Shown: positions 1-7,742, numbered from the stretch's first letter. The stretch: 8,813 bases of DNA from Alphaproteobacteria bacterium (GCA_003451645.1 DMER01000184.1:11771-20583); one strand, 5' to 3'. The notes: generated by a model not told the origin, from the sequence alone. Program-made: numbers and translations.

Positions 1-1
1 G

Positions 2-2110
2 CCGCGGCTGTTCTCGTTCAACAGCCCTCATGGCGCCTGCCCCACCTGCGATGGCTTGGGCACGCAGCTCTTTTTCGATCCCGATCTGATCGTGCCGGAT
101 GAGAGCCTGTCCTTGAAGAATGGTGCAGTTGCGCCCTGGTCGCGCACGACCTCCCCCTTTTATGCGCAAACGCTTGAGGCCCTTTCCAAGACATATAAAT
201 TCTCGCTGACCATGCCATGGAAGGACCTGCCGGACCGTGCGCGTCAGGTTGTCTTGCATGGCTCGGGCGAGGATGTGATCGCTTTTGTCTATGATGACGG
301 ATTGCGCCGGTATGAGACCAAGAAGACCTTCGAAGGCGTGATCCCCAATTTGGAGCGCCGCTTCAAGGAAACGGATTCCCAATGGGTGCGCGACGAAATG
401 CAGCAATTTCAGGTGAACTCGCCTTGCGATGTCTGCAAGGGCTATCGCCTGAAGCCTGAGGCGCTGGCCGTCAAGATCGCCGGCAAACATGTGGGCGAAG
501 TGACTGAACTTTCGATCCGCGCTGCGGATGCCTGGTTTGCGGGCCTCGACAAACAGCTTTCGCCCCGCCAGCGGGAAATCGCTCCGCGCATCTTGAAGGA
601 GATCCGCGACCGCTTGCGCTTCTTGAATGATGTGGGCCTGGAATATCTGTCCCTGTCGCGGAGCTCGGGCACCTTGTCGGGTGGCGAGAGCCAGCGCATC
701 CGGCTGGCGAGCCAGATCGGCTCCGGCCTCACGGGCGTGCTCTATGTGCTTGACGAGCCCTCGATCGGCTTGCATCAGCGCGACAATGCGCGGCTCTTGG
801 AGACGCTGAAGCGGCTGCGCGATTTGGGCAATTCGGTCATCGTGGTCGAGCATGATGAGGATGCGATCCGGACCGCGAATTATGTGATCGATATGGGGCC
901 AGGTGCCGGCGTGCATGGCGGGACAATTGTGGCGCAGGGCTCGCCCGATGCAGTGATGGCGCATCCTGAGAGCCTGACGGGTCAATATTTGACGGGCTTG
1001 CGCCAAATCCCGATCCCGCAAGCGCCGCGAGCAGGCAATGGCAAGCGGCTGCGGATTGTCGGCGCGCGCGGCAATAATCTGCGCAATGTGACGGCGGATG
1101 TGCCGTTGGGCACGTTGACCTGCGTGACCGGCGTGTCCGGCGGCGGCAAATCGACCCTCATCATTGAGACGCTCTATAGGGCGGCGGCGCGCAGGCTCAA
1201 TGGCGCTCGCGAGAACCCCGGGCCCCATGACCGGATCGAGGGCTTTGAGCATCTGGATAAGGTCATCGACATCGACCAATCGCCCATCGGGCGGACGCCG
1301 CGCTCGAATCCTGCGACCTACACCGGCGCCTTCACGCCGATCCGCGACTGGTTTGCCGGTCTTCCCGAGGCCAAGGCGCGCGGATACGATCCGGGGCGCT
1401 TTTCCTTCAATGTTAAGGGCGGGCGCTGCGAGGCCTGTCAGGGCGACGGCGTGATCAAGATTGAGATGCACTTCCTGCCCGATGTTTATGTGCAATGCGA
1501 GGTCTGCAAAGGGCAGCGATATAACCGCGAGACGCTGGAGGTGCGCTTCCGCGACAAATCAATTGCCGATGTCTTGGACATGACGGTTGAGGACGGCGTC
1601 GAGTTTTTCAAGGCGGTGCCCTCAATCCGCGAGAAGCTGGAAACGCTGGCCCGCGTGGGGCTTGGCTATATCAAGATCGGGCAGCAGGCGACAACCTTGT
1701 CCGGCGGCGAGGCGCAGCGCATCAAGCTCTCCAAGGAGTTGTCAAAGCGCGCCACAGGGCGCACGCTCTATATTTTGGACGAACCCACGACGGGGCTGCA
1801 TTTTGAGGATGTGCGCAAATTGCTAGAGGTTCTGCACGAGTTGGCCGATAGCGGCAACACGGTGCTTGTCATCGAGCATAATCTGGAGGTGATCAAGACC
1901 GCGGATTGGATCATCGATCTGGGGCCAGAGGGCGGCGATGGCGGCGGCGAGATTGTGGCGCAGGGGCGCCCGCACGATATTGTGGCCGAACAGCGCTCCC
2001 ACACCGGTGCCTATTTGAAACCGCTGCTCCGGAAGGGCAGCGGCACCGTTAAGGCCCCGCTCGCCAAGGCCGCGAAATCTAAGGGCGGGCGCCTGCGCGC
2101 TGCGGAATAA
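2..2110 (+). CDS. uvrA: UvrABC excinuclease subunit A, 5'-truncated by window edge
   Basis: UvrA is the damage-sensing ATPase of nucleotide excision repair; it loads UvrB on lesions. The open frame enters from base 2, so about 240 N-terminal residues (first Walker A, UvrB-binding region) are missing and 702 are visible; family members are about 940-970. Seen in order, in visible numbering: the second half of the first zinc module (CPTC, C13/C16); another CxxC in PCDVCKG (C142/C145); first ABC signature LSGGE 225-229 with Walker B VLDEP (D251, E252) and switch His284; second Walker [10 protein letters not shown] 377-385; second zinc module C476, C479, C499, C502; second signature LSGGE 566-570 and Walker B ILDEP (D593, E594). 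The protein ends in a basic Lys/Ala-rich tail after the conserved core. No internal damage is seen, so the gene looks intact. It converges on the next gene. No SOS operator can be judged because the promoter is outside the window. Confidence 0.98.
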   Translation, partial: PRLFSFNSPHGACPTCDGLGTQLFFDPDLIVPDESLSLKNGAVAPWSRTTSPFYAQTLEALSKTYKFSLTMPWKDLPDRARQVVLHGSGEDVIAFVYDDGLRRYETKKTFEGVIPNLERRFKETDSQWVRDEMQQFQVNSPCDVCKGYRLKPEALAVKIAGKHVGEVTELSIRAADAWFAGLDKQLSPRQREIAPRILKEIRDRLRFLNDVGLEYLSLSRSSGTLSGGESQRIRLASQIGSGLTGVLYVLDEPSIGLHQRDNARLLETLKRLRDLGNSVIVVEHDEDAIRTANYVIDMGPGAGVHGGTIVAQGSPDAVMAHPESLTGQYLTGLRQIPIPQAPRAGNGKRLRIVGARGNNLRNVTADVPLGTLTCVTGVSGGGKSTLIIETLYRAAARRLNGARENPGPHDRIEGFEHLDKVIDIDQSPIGRTPRSNPATYTGAFTPIRDWFAGLPEAKARGYDPGRFSFNVKGGRCEACQGDGVIKIEMHFLPDVYVQCEVCKGQRYNRETLEVRFRDKSIADVLDMTVEDGVEFFKAVPSIREKLETLARVGLGYIKIGQQATTLSGGEAQRIKLSKELSKRATGRTLYILDEPTTGLHFEDVRKLLEVLHELADSGNTVLVIEHNLEVIKTADWIIDLGPEGGDGGGEIVAQGRPHDIVAEQRSHTGAYLKPLLRKGSGTVKAPLAKAAKSKGGRLRAAE

Positions 2111-2119
2111 GTTTCCTCT

Positions 2120-3004
2120 TCAGCCCACATCATCCATGCCGTTGAGGCTGCGATAGGCGTGCCCGAAAAAGCCCGCCTGCAACCCTGCGCCGAAAAGCGT
2201 CAATAGGGTCGTCACGGCCACATAGACCGGCCAATTGGCCTGCAATGCGGTCTGCACCGTCATCATATAGGTTTGGATGGCCTTTTGTGCGTCCTGCTGC
2301 GACAGGCCCTCTATGTTGGGCAAAGGTCCAAAGGCTGGCACGACCACCGCAAAGAAAACCGCGCCCAGAACAATCACGAACGGTAAGGCGAGAAGGATAA
2401 TCGACACCAACAGGCGCAAGACATTGCCCTTGGTCAGTTCCCAGGACCGCTCCACGCCCAAATTCGGTTCCACGGAGGCCACTGCCATGACCAGTGAAAT
2501 GCGCAAACCGGCCCAAATGATCAGGGCATAAAGAGCGAGCAAGAGAATGGGCAGCGCAGACGCCGCTCCCGCCGCTGTCAGGATCGCCGCCACAAGGCCG
2601 ACGACCATTGCTAAGCCTATCGCACCGGCCATGAACGCAATCACCAACAGCAAGATCACGCCCAGGACACGGAGGTCCGGCATGCCGCTAAACAGGTGAA
2701 GCGGAACGCCCTCCCGGTAGTTCTGAGAGATGACTGCGCGCAGCAGCGCCACCATGACAATCACTTGCGCCAACAACTGGACGATGGCGAGCCCGAAAAT
2801 CTGGCCCAACATGTCTTGAACCACTGTGGGATCTTGCGTCTGCTGAAACTTGGCCATGGCCGCGTTGACCTCCGGGCCCCAGGTAAACAGGGCCGCCGCA
2901 TAGATCGCCATCCACAGCCAGGACAGCCGCAAAACGGTCCCAAACCGCCCCAGCGCAAAGCCATAGGCCCGTACGACGGTTCCAAAAATCGGCAGAGTGT
3001 GCAT
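2120..3004 (-). CDS. Multi-pass inner-membrane protein of unknown function
   Basis: I cannot assign a biochemical role. The 294-residue protein is very hydrophobic, with about six likely membrane segments near residues 24-42, 69-89, 111-141 (long, possibly two), 147-174, 197-223 and 259-280. Between the fourth and fifth lies SVEPNLGVERSWELTKGN (about 177-194). The E-P-x-x-G-V-x-x-S-W-x-L-T-K-G-N pattern resembles the loop of bacterial membrane proteins often labelled glycerophosphodiester phosphodiesterase membrane-domain-like or YciC-like; that resemblance is from memory and no catalytic domain is present. I prefer the start at 3004 because GGGGGAA stands just upstream and the protein then begins M-H-T-L-P-I-F, as similar proteins do. 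An in-frame ATG at 3022 adds six residues but has only a weak GAAG upstream. The gene ends 9 bases from the uvrA stop and is divergent from the phosphatase gene, so it is probably monocistronic. Confidence 0.85.
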   Translation of the reverse strand: MHTLPIFGTVVRAYGFALGRFGTVLRLSWLWMAIYAAALFTWGPEVNAAMAKFQQTQDPTVVQDMLGQIFGLAIVQLLAQVIVMVALLRAVISQNYREGVPLHLFSGMPDLRVLGVILLLVIAFMAGAIGLAMVVGLVAAILTAAGAASALPILLLALYALIIWAGLRISLVMAVASVEPNLGVERSWELTKGNVLRLLVSIILLALPFVIVLGAVFFAVVVPAFGPLPNIEGLSQQDAQKAIQTYMMTVQTALQANWPVYVAVTTLLTLFGAGLQAGFFGHAYRSLNGMDDVG

Positions 3005-3067
3005 CGCTTCCCCCAAAAACATGTTCTTCGTGGCGGCGCAGCCCCTTGCGCGGCCCGTTCACTTTGC

Positions 3068-3092
3068 CTCAGTTTGATATCACACATCTGAG
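3068..3092. promoter_or_regulatory. Weak dyad in the divergent intergenic region
   Basis: CTCAG (3068-3072) and CTGAG (3088-3092) form a 5-bp inverted repeat spaced 15 bases apart around GATATC. It sits between the divergent membrane-protein and phosphatase genes, where an operator or overlapping promoters would be expected. A TTGATA at 3074-3079 could serve as a -35 element for the phosphatase, with the poor -10 match TCTTAA at 3097-3102 after 17 bases. No PhoB-type pair of CTGTCAT-like repeats is visible. A 5-bp dyad is close to chance, so this is only a candidate. Confidence 0.15.
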
Positions 3093-3143
3093 ACGGTCTT
3101 AAGCTATTTTAGGTCCGGGTGGGGCGCTCAGTGGATCAAGACA

Positions 3144-5270
3144 ATGACAAACATTAGTGGCTGGAGCAGGCGGCAGGCCTTGCGCGGCATGGCCGGAACG
3201 GTGGCGCTTTCGGCCTTTACCAAGCCAGTATGGGGCCAAGAGAGCCCTGCGGGCCAAGGCCCAAAGCAATTCTTGTTCCCGCAAGGCGTCGCCTCCGGCG
3301 ATCCCCAACCGGATGCCATCGTCTTCTGGACCCGCGTAGAAGATAGCCGTGCCGCAGGCCAAGGTGTCACCTTGCGGGCACAGGTGGCGACAGACCCTGA
3401 ATTCACCCAACTCGCCGCCGACGAGAAACTGACCGTCGGCCCTGAGACTGACAACACTTTGCGGCTCTTGCTGCAGGGCCTGACGCCGGACACCACCTAT
3501 TACTATCGCTTCCGCGCCGGTCAGGATTGGTCGCCCTTGGGCCGAACGCGCACGGCGCCCGCACCCGATCAGAAGAGCGACCCAGTGTTTGCCTTTGCCT
3601 CCTGCCAGAATTACGAGCAGGGCTTCTACGGCGCCTGGGCGCGCATGCTCGCCAATGACCGTGCCGCACCACCCACCCGCCGCATTCAGTTTGTGCTGTT
3701 CCTGGGCGACTTTATCTATGAGGTGCGCGGCGACCGCTGGGATGCCGATATGCGCAACCCCACCTGGCTGAAGGACCAGGCGGGCAAGGAGCGCGCGATA
3801 CCGCAATTCCCCAACGGCTCGGCCCCCTGGCCCACCACCGATTGGAACATCAATCCCGGCGCCACCAATGCGGTGACGCTCGCCGATTACCGCATGCTCT
3901 ACCGCCTCTACCTGAGCGATCCCTATCTTCAGGCGGCGCGCGCCCGCTGGCCCTTTGTGTGCACCTGGGACGATCACGAATTCTCCAACGATAGCTGGCA
4001 GGCGCACGACACCTATTTCGATCAGGGCGGCAGGCCTGCACAAACCCGCAAGGTCGCGGCCAATCAGGCTTGGTTCGAGTATATTCCGGCAATCCTGACT
4101 GACGCTGCGGCAACAAAGGGGACCACTAACCCTGCTCAGAATTTCCGCCCCATCACTGTCGCCGACACGGCCTTTGCAGGGACCAGCAGTCCGGCCGATC
4201 CGGGGCTTGATGCGAATACGGATAATCTCGCGGCCATCGCCTCGATGACGATCTACCGCTCGCTGCGCTGGGGCCGGGACCTCGAGATTTTCTTGACCGA
4301 CAACCGCAGCTACAAGACCGCACCGCCAGACATCCCAAAGGACAAGGATGGCAAGGCGCCGCCTTTGCCGCCCATTGATTGGGTGCGTCTGCTCGATGCC
4401 GGCCGCACCGCCCTCGATGGCAAGCCTCCCGCCACCATGCCGGGGTCGGACATTGCCAATCCCAGGCGCGAAAGCCCGACGGGCTCAGTCCTGGGTCAGG
4501 CGCAAAAGGCCTGGTTCAAGGCAGCCCTCAAGGCCAGCGATGCGCAATGGAAGGTCTGGGCGAACAGCTTCCCTGCCCTGCCCATGCGGGTCGATCTTGG
4601 TTCCATTCCCATGATCGGTATGCAGGATTCCTGCCTCAATCTCGATGGCTGGATGGGCTATCCGGGCGAGCGTCAGGAAATCCTCGCTTTCATCCGTGAG
4701 CAGAACATCGCCAATGTGGTCGTTTGTGCGGGCGATCATCATGCTCATATGGCGGGCTTTCTGGTGCCCGATCTGGATGAACCCAAGGACAAGGCTGTGG
4801 CGCTGGAATTCGCCTGCGCCGGTTTGTCATCGGAGCCGCAATTCAAGGGCGTGGAGCGCGCAGCGCGCAGCAACTCGCTCTTCCATTCCATGGTCACATG
4901 GGACGAAGGGGGCAAGGCGCTCGACGTTTGGAACATGACGTTGCTGACGGGCGCATACCGCTCGCTGCTGTGGGCCTACATGGGCTGGGACGATGGTGCC
5001 GCCAATCTGCAGATCAATCGCGGCCTGCACTATGCAGACACCAATGCCAATGGCTATGGCGTCATGTCCTTCACGGCGCAGGAAGGCCGCGCGGAACTCA
5101 TCACTACGGCCGATTCGTCCGCGGATTATGGCGCCGATGGTGCCCCCATTATCCGCAGCGTCGCCTACCGCTTCCCGTCCTGGGCGCCTGGTACCGTGCC
5201 GGTGCTTTATCATCCGGAGTTCTCCGGTCAGCCGGCCTTTCCTTTCGACCGCTGGAAATTCGTGAAGTGA
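3144..5270 (+). CDS. phoD: PhoD-family alkaline phosphatase/phosphodiesterase, Tat-exported
   Basis: PhoD enzymes hydrolyse phosphate mono- and diesters outside the cytoplasm to release phosphate; the Bacillus subtilis enzyme uses iron and calcium. This 708-residue protein starts with a twin-arginine signal (SRRQALR, 8-14, then a hydrophobic stretch to about 30; likely cleavage after VWG, residue 31). An N-terminal beta domain follows, with GVASGDP (48-54) and VFWTRV (60-65). The metallophosphatase domain shows FASCQ (C154), LGDFIYE (D189, Y192), TWDDHEF (D276, D277, H278), a DNRSY motif (386-390) and AGDHHAH (D531, H532, H533, H535). All the expected metal-ligand motifs are present. It is longer than B. 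subtilis PhoD (roughly 580), with extra sequence between about 320 and 365, between 395 and 445, and at the C-terminus. The ATG at 3144 gives a complete Tat signal, although its ribosome site (GGATCAAG) is weak. It stands alone, divergent from the membrane-protein gene and convergent with trmFO. Substrate preference is not predictable; symbol is by family. Confidence 0.93.
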   Translation: MTNISGWSRRQALRGMAGTVALSAFTKPVWGQESPAGQGPKQFLFPQGVASGDPQPDAIVFWTRVEDSRAAGQGVTLRAQVATDPEFTQLAADEKLTVGPETDNTLRLLLQGLTPDTTYYYRFRAGQDWSPLGRTRTAPAPDQKSDPVFAFASCQNYEQGFYGAWARMLANDRAAPPTRRIQFVLFLGDFIYEVRGDRWDADMRNPTWLKDQAGKERAIPQFPNGSAPWPTTDWNINPGATNAVTLADYRMLYRLYLSDPYLQAARARWPFVCTWDDHEFSNDSWQAHDTYFDQGGRPAQTRKVAANQAWFEYIPAILTDAAATKGTTNPAQNFRPITVADTAFAGTSSPADPGLDANTDNLAAIASMTIYRSLRWGRDLEIFLTDNRSYKTAPPDIPKDKDGKAPPLPPIDWVRLLDAGRTALDGKPPATMPGSDIANPRRESPTGSVLGQAQKAWFKAALKASDAQWKVWANSFPALPMRVDLGSIPMIGMQDSCLNLDGWMGYPGERQEILAFIREQNIANVVVCAGDHHAHMAGFLVPDLDEPKDKAVALEFACAGLSSEPQFKGVERAARSNSLFHSMVTWDEGGKALDVWNMTLLTGAYRSLLWAYMGWDDGAANLQINRGLHYADTNANGYGVMSFTAQEGRAELITTADSSADYGADGAPIIRSVAYRFPSWAPGTVPVLYHPEFSGQPAFPFDRWKFVK

Positions 5271-5271
5271 T

Positions 5272-5286
5272 GGCCGCTATTCGGCC
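5272..5286 (+). terminator. Short hairpin directly after the phoD stop
   Basis: GGCCG (5272-5276) and CGGCC (5282-5286) form a perfect 5-bp GC-only stem with loop CTATT, starting two bases after the TGA of the phosphatase gene. The position suits a 3'-end structure for that transcript. No run of T follows (the next bases are GCCGCACC), so it is not a canonical intrinsic terminator. It may merely be a GC-rich coincidence or protect the mRNA end. Confidence 0.3.
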
Positions 5287-5295
5287 GCCGCACCA

Positions 5296-5352
5296 GTGCA
5301 TCGCGCGGTCAGTTGACAGCGGCGCCATCAACGGATCGCGATAACGATGCAC
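5296..5352. repeat. Long imperfect inverted repeat, about 20 bp of stem
   Basis: Reading inward, GTGCATCG (5296-5303) pairs with CGATGCAC (5345-5352). CGCG (5304-5307) pairs with CGCG (5337-5340), leaving an ATAA bulge (5341-5344) on the right side. GTC (5308-5310) pairs with GAT (5334-5336) including one G-T wobble. After one A/G mismatch, GTTGA (5312-5316) pairs with TCAAC (5328-5332) around an 11-base loop. The element lies wholly between the convergent phoD and trmFO stops. No T-run follows on either strand, so a simple intrinsic terminator is unlikely. A REP-like palindromic repeat, an mRNA-stabilising 3' structure or a small structured RNA are possibilities. The pairing is seen directly; any role is inference. 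Confidence 0.5.
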
Positions 5353-5381
5353 GGCAACTCAAAAAATTAGCGCAACTTTCC

Positions 5382-5408
5382 AGGCTCAAATCAAAGCGAT
5401 TTGAGCCT
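5382..5408 (-). terminator. Perfect 11-bp stem-loop overlapping the trmFO stop
   Basis: AGGCTCAAATC (5382-5392) and GATTTGAGCCT (5398-5408) are exact reverse complements around the 5-base loop AAAGC. The structure includes the TGA stop of trmFO (complement of 5386-5388) and its last six codons. Leftward transcripts would form it at the end of trmFO. The only nearby T-run on that strand is six T (complement of 5361-5366), about 15 bases past the stem, too far for textbook intrinsic termination. It may be a variant terminator or a 3' stabilising hairpin. Confidence 0.45.
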
Positions 5409-6765
5409 CCCTTGCGCCAATCCCCAGCCACGCCTCGCAATCGGCGAGCGCGCGGCGCGCTTGGCCCTGCTTCTTGGCGCGGCCCCGGTCACGGCCCCGG
5501 CCTTGGGCCGGAATGTCCGGGAACAGACCGAAATTGACATTCATGGGCTGAAAGCTCCGCGCGTCCGCCCCGCCCGTAATATGCCCCAGCAGCGCGCCAA
5601 AGGCCGTCGTCGGCGGCGGCAGGCAGGGTGCATGACCCAGACGCTCGGCGGATGCGAACCGCCCCGCCAAGAGCCCGATGGCCGCACTCTCCACATAGCC
5701 CTCGACGCCCGTCATCTGACCCGCAAAGCGCAAGCGCGGCTGCGCTTTCAGGCGCAAATCGGGCGTGAGCAATTTGGGGCTGTTGATGAAGGTGTTGCGG
5801 TGCAACCCGCCGAGCCTTGCGAATTGCGCCTCTTCCAGGCCCGGGATCATCCGGAAAATGCGCGTCTGCTCGCCATGTTTGAGTTTGGTCTGAAACCCCA
5901 CAATGTTATAGAGCGTGCCGAGCGCATTATCCTGACGCAATTGCACGACCGCATGTGGCCTGCGCCCCGTATGCGGATCAGTAAGACCCACAGGCTTCAT
6001 GGGCCCAAAGCGCAAGGTTTCAGGGCCGCGCTCCGCCATCACCTCAATGGGCAGACAGGCCTCGAAATAGGGCGTCTTCTCCCAGTCCTTGAACTGGCTC
6101 TTCTCGCCCACCAGCACCGCCGCGATAAAGGCGTTGTACTGATCTTCCGAAAGCGGACAATTGATGTAATCGGCGCCATCCCCGCCCGGCCCCACCTTGT
6201 CATAGCGCGACTGAAACCAGGCCTTGGAAAAGTCGATGCTGTCCTTGTACACGATCGGCGCGATAGCATCAAAGAATGCCAAGCTATCCTCACCCGTCAG
6301 CCCACGGATGGCTTGCGCCAACGGTGCCGCCGTCAAGGGGCCAGTGGCTATGATGACACTGTCCCACTCCACGGGGGGCAGGCCGGTGATTTCCTCCCGC
6401 TGAACCTGCACCAAAGGATGCGCCGCCAGTTCCGCCGTCACGCGCCGGCTGAAGCCCTCGCGGTCGACCGCCAAGGCGCCGCCTGCTGGCACTTGATGTT
6501 GATCCGCGCAGGCCATGATGAGCGAGCCTGCCCGCCGCATCTCGGCATGCAACAGGCCCACCGCATTATTCTCCCAATCATCGGAACGGAACGAGTTGGA
6601 GCACACGAGCTCGGCCAATCCCTCCGTCACATGTGCATCCGTCATTTTGTGTGGGCGCATCTCGTGCAAGATCACGGGCACGCCCGCCTGCGCGGCCTGC
6701 CACGCAGCCTCAGAGCCCGCCAGCCCGCCGCCAATGATGTGGATGGGGTGAGAAGAACTTTTCAT
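5386..6765 (-). CDS. trmFO: tRNA (uracil-5-)-methyltransferase, folate/FAD-dependent
   Basis: TrmFO makes m5U54 in the T-loop of tRNA, using methylene-tetrahydrofolate as carbon donor and FAD as cofactor; it acts in the cytoplasm. The 459-residue protein opens with the FAD-binding motif [14 protein letters not shown] (9-22), followed by HEMRP. Cys55 in [12 protein letters not shown] and Cys203 in [11 protein letters not shown] correspond to the two cysteines implicated in B. subtilis TrmFO. The C-terminal half shows [33 protein letters not shown] and [14 protein letters not shown], all family hallmarks, then a basic [11 protein letters not shown] segment and a terminal helix. Length fits alphaproteobacterial members. 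I prefer the start at 6765: AGGA lies about 4 bases upstream, and the protein then begins shortly before the FAD motif. An in-frame ATG at 6792 has no ribosome site. It is divergent from the DUF3800 gene and convergent with phoD. Its 3' end overlaps a perfect hairpin. Confidence 0.96.
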   Translation of the reverse strand: MKSSSHPIHIIGGGLAGSEAAWQAAQAGVPVILHEMRPHKMTDAHVTEGLAELVCSNSFRSDDWENNAVGLLHAEMRRAGSLIMACADQHQVPAGGALAVDREGFSRRVTAELAAHPLVQVQREEITGLPPVEWDSVIIATGPLTAAPLAQAIRGLTGEDSLAFFDAIAPIVYKDSIDFSKAWFQSRYDKVGPGGDGADYINCPLSEDQYNAFIAAVLVGEKSQFKDWEKTPYFEACLPIEVMAERGPETLRFGPMKPVGLTDPHTGRRPHAVVQLRQDNALGTLYNIVGFQTKLKHGEQTRIFRMIPGLEEAQFARLGGLHRNTFINSPKLLTPDLRLKAQPRLRFAGQMTGVEGYVESAAIGLLAGRFASAERLGHAPCLPPPTTAFGALLGHITGGADARSFQPMNVNFGLFPDIPAQGRGRDRGRAKKQGQARRALADCEAWLGIGAREAQIALI

Positions 6766-6864
6766 CGTTCCTGATGACTTTCGACTATGCATGATGGACT
6801 TTATGCGTGAGACTCTTGGGAAGGCAATCCATGACGATAGCCCTTCACGCCGACCCAGGAGCTA

Positions 6865-6873
6865 ATGGACTGA
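6865..6873 (+). promoter_or_regulatory. Possible two-codon leader ORF before the DUF3800 gene
   Basis: An AGGAG (6857-6861) stands 3 bases before ATG-GAC-TGA (6865-6873). It is out of frame with the DUF3800 coding sequence and ends just before the GAGG (6872-6875) that would serve the ATGs at 6879 or 6885. If translated, ribosomes could reinitiate on the main gene. The Shine-Dalgarno spacing is short, and a nine-base ORF arises easily by chance, so the claim is weak. Confidence 0.12.
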
Positions 6874-6884
6874 GGCAAATGACG

Positions 6885-7610
6885 ATGCCCTTCTCAGAAT
6901 ACATCGTATTTGCGGATGAAAGCGGTTCACCGGTCTTGGAGGGTATCGATCCAGATTTTCCGATCTTCGTGCTTGTCATGATTGCGGTGCACAAGCAGCA
7001 CTACATTGAGGCAATTGTTCCCGCGATGCAAAAGCTGAAATTCGACTTTTGCGGTCATGATCAACTTATACTGCACGAACGGGACATTCGAAGGCAAAGC
7101 AACAGCTTTGCATTCCTTCAGATCGCCCCCGTCCGCAACTCATTTATGGAGCGACTCAACGCGATTATGCAGGATGCAGAGGTGACCGTGAGCGCCGTGG
7201 TCATCGATAAGCCAAAGCTGCGTCAGCGCTATGCGACGCCATGGAGCCCATATCATGTTGCGCTATACCTTGCGCTGGAACGCGTTCTCTACCCCTTGTT
7301 AGCCCGCGGCCAGATGGGCCGCATCCAGCATGTCGTCTTCGAGAAGCGTGGGGCTGCGGAAGACAAAGAACTTGAGCTTGAGTTCCTTAAGATTGTCACC
7401 GGCCAATATCAACTAGGCAATAGTGCCACTGATTTCAGGGCCTTGGAGTGGAAGGTCCTCTTTGTCGACAAGAAGGCCAATTCCTCCGGCCTTCAACTTG
7501 CCGACCTCATGGCACGCCCGATTGGCCTGAATTATTTGCGCCCCGATCAGCCCAACCGCGCCTTCGAATTGATCCGCGCGAAAAGTCTTGCACTCAAGCA
7601 CTTCCCATAA
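6885..7610 (+). CDS. DUF3800 domain-containing protein
   Basis: The biochemical function is not established. DUF3800 proteins are scattered among bacteria and mobile elements, and I recall that an RNase H-like fold has been suggested; treat a nuclease role as unproven. The 241-residue protein has the family hallmarks: YIVFADESGS near the N-terminus (D11, E12, S13, G14), the block DPDFPIFVLVMIAV, LHERDIR (H64, E65), VVFEKRG with a following ED pair (E153, E159, D160), and SGLQLADLMA near the C-terminus (D207). Several acidic residues that could bind metal are therefore kept. I choose 6885 because the protein then begins MPFSEYIVFADESG, as recalled relatives do, with GAGG at 6872-6875. An in-frame ATG at 6831 has a stronger site (GGGAAGG, six bases away), giving 259 residues; a GTG at 6807 is also open. 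Base use is less GC-rich than the neighbours (27 of 60 G/C in 7021-7080), consistent with acquisition. No partner gene adjoins it. Confidence 0.88.
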   Translation: MPFSEYIVFADESGSPVLEGIDPDFPIFVLVMIAVHKQHYIEAIVPAMQKLKFDFCGHDQLILHERDIRRQSNSFAFLQIAPVRNSFMERLNAIMQDAEVTVSAVVIDKPKLRQRYATPWSPYHVALYLALERVLYPLLARGQMGRIQHVVFEKRGAAEDKELELEFLKIVTGQYQLGNSATDFRALEWKVLFVDKKANSSGLQLADLMARPIGLNYLRPDQPNRAFELIRAKSLALKHFP

Positions 7611-7679
7611 AAGCAAAAGGGCCGCGAGAAACCCCACGACCCATCGCCGACCGAAAAACTCCAGTCCATTTAATGCAGG

Positions 7680-7703
7680 ATTACCTTCGAAGGCTTAATT
7701 TTT
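7680..7703 (+). terminator. Candidate weak terminator after the DUF3800 gene
   Basis: ATTA (7680-7683) pairs with TAAT (7696-7699) across a CT bulge, enclosing CCT/AGG with a TCGA loop (7684-7693). A run of five T follows (7699-7703). It sits 70 bases past the DUF3800 stop in an AT-rich patch. The stem is weak and interrupted, so termination here is only a possibility. The rest of the 132-base gap to the amidase stop shows nothing recognisable. Confidence 0.22.
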
Positions 7704-7742
7704 CAATACACAATTTGGTGTCTGTTCAGCGAGCCCCGCTCA

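Noticed and set aside
326..337. A 12-base repeat, ACCTTCGAAGGC, shared with 7683-7694
   Set aside because: About two chance 12-base matches are expected in a window of this size. One copy is coding sequence within uvrA, so it is not evidence for attachment sites.
1130..1156. Gly in place of Ser in the second UvrA Walker A (GVSGGGKST versus GVSGSGKST of E. coli)
   Set aside because: It still fits GxxxxGKST, and I recall it as common in alphaproteobacterial UvrA, so it is not a defect.
3023..3143. PhoB box upstream of the phosphatase gene
   Set aside because: No pair of CTGTCAT-like repeats with 4-base spacing can be seen. Phosphate control is plausible for the family but not shown by the sequence.
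3099..4043. A 314-codon open frame on the - strand opposite the start of phoD
   Set aside because: It is the shadow of the phoD coding sequence, with low-complexity Gly/Ala/Arg composition and no recognisable motif.
4898..5344. A 148-codon + frame running past the phoD stop into the intergenic region
   Set aside because: It overlaps phoD in another frame and shows no family motif. Its tail crosses the long palindrome. Composition is typical of an off-frame translation.
5401..6774. A 457-codon open frame on the + strand opposite trmFO
   Set aside because: It lies almost exactly antisense to trmFO, whose FAD and cysteine motifs are unmistakable. The translation is Arg/His/Pro-rich with no recognisable domain. 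Long antisense frames are common in GC-rich genes.
5386..7610. trmFO plus DUF3800 gene as a two-gene defence system
   Set aside because: The genes are divergent, trmFO is a housekeeping tRNA enzyme, and no recombinase, toxin-antitoxin pair or other defence gene is nearby. Adjacency alone does not support a system.
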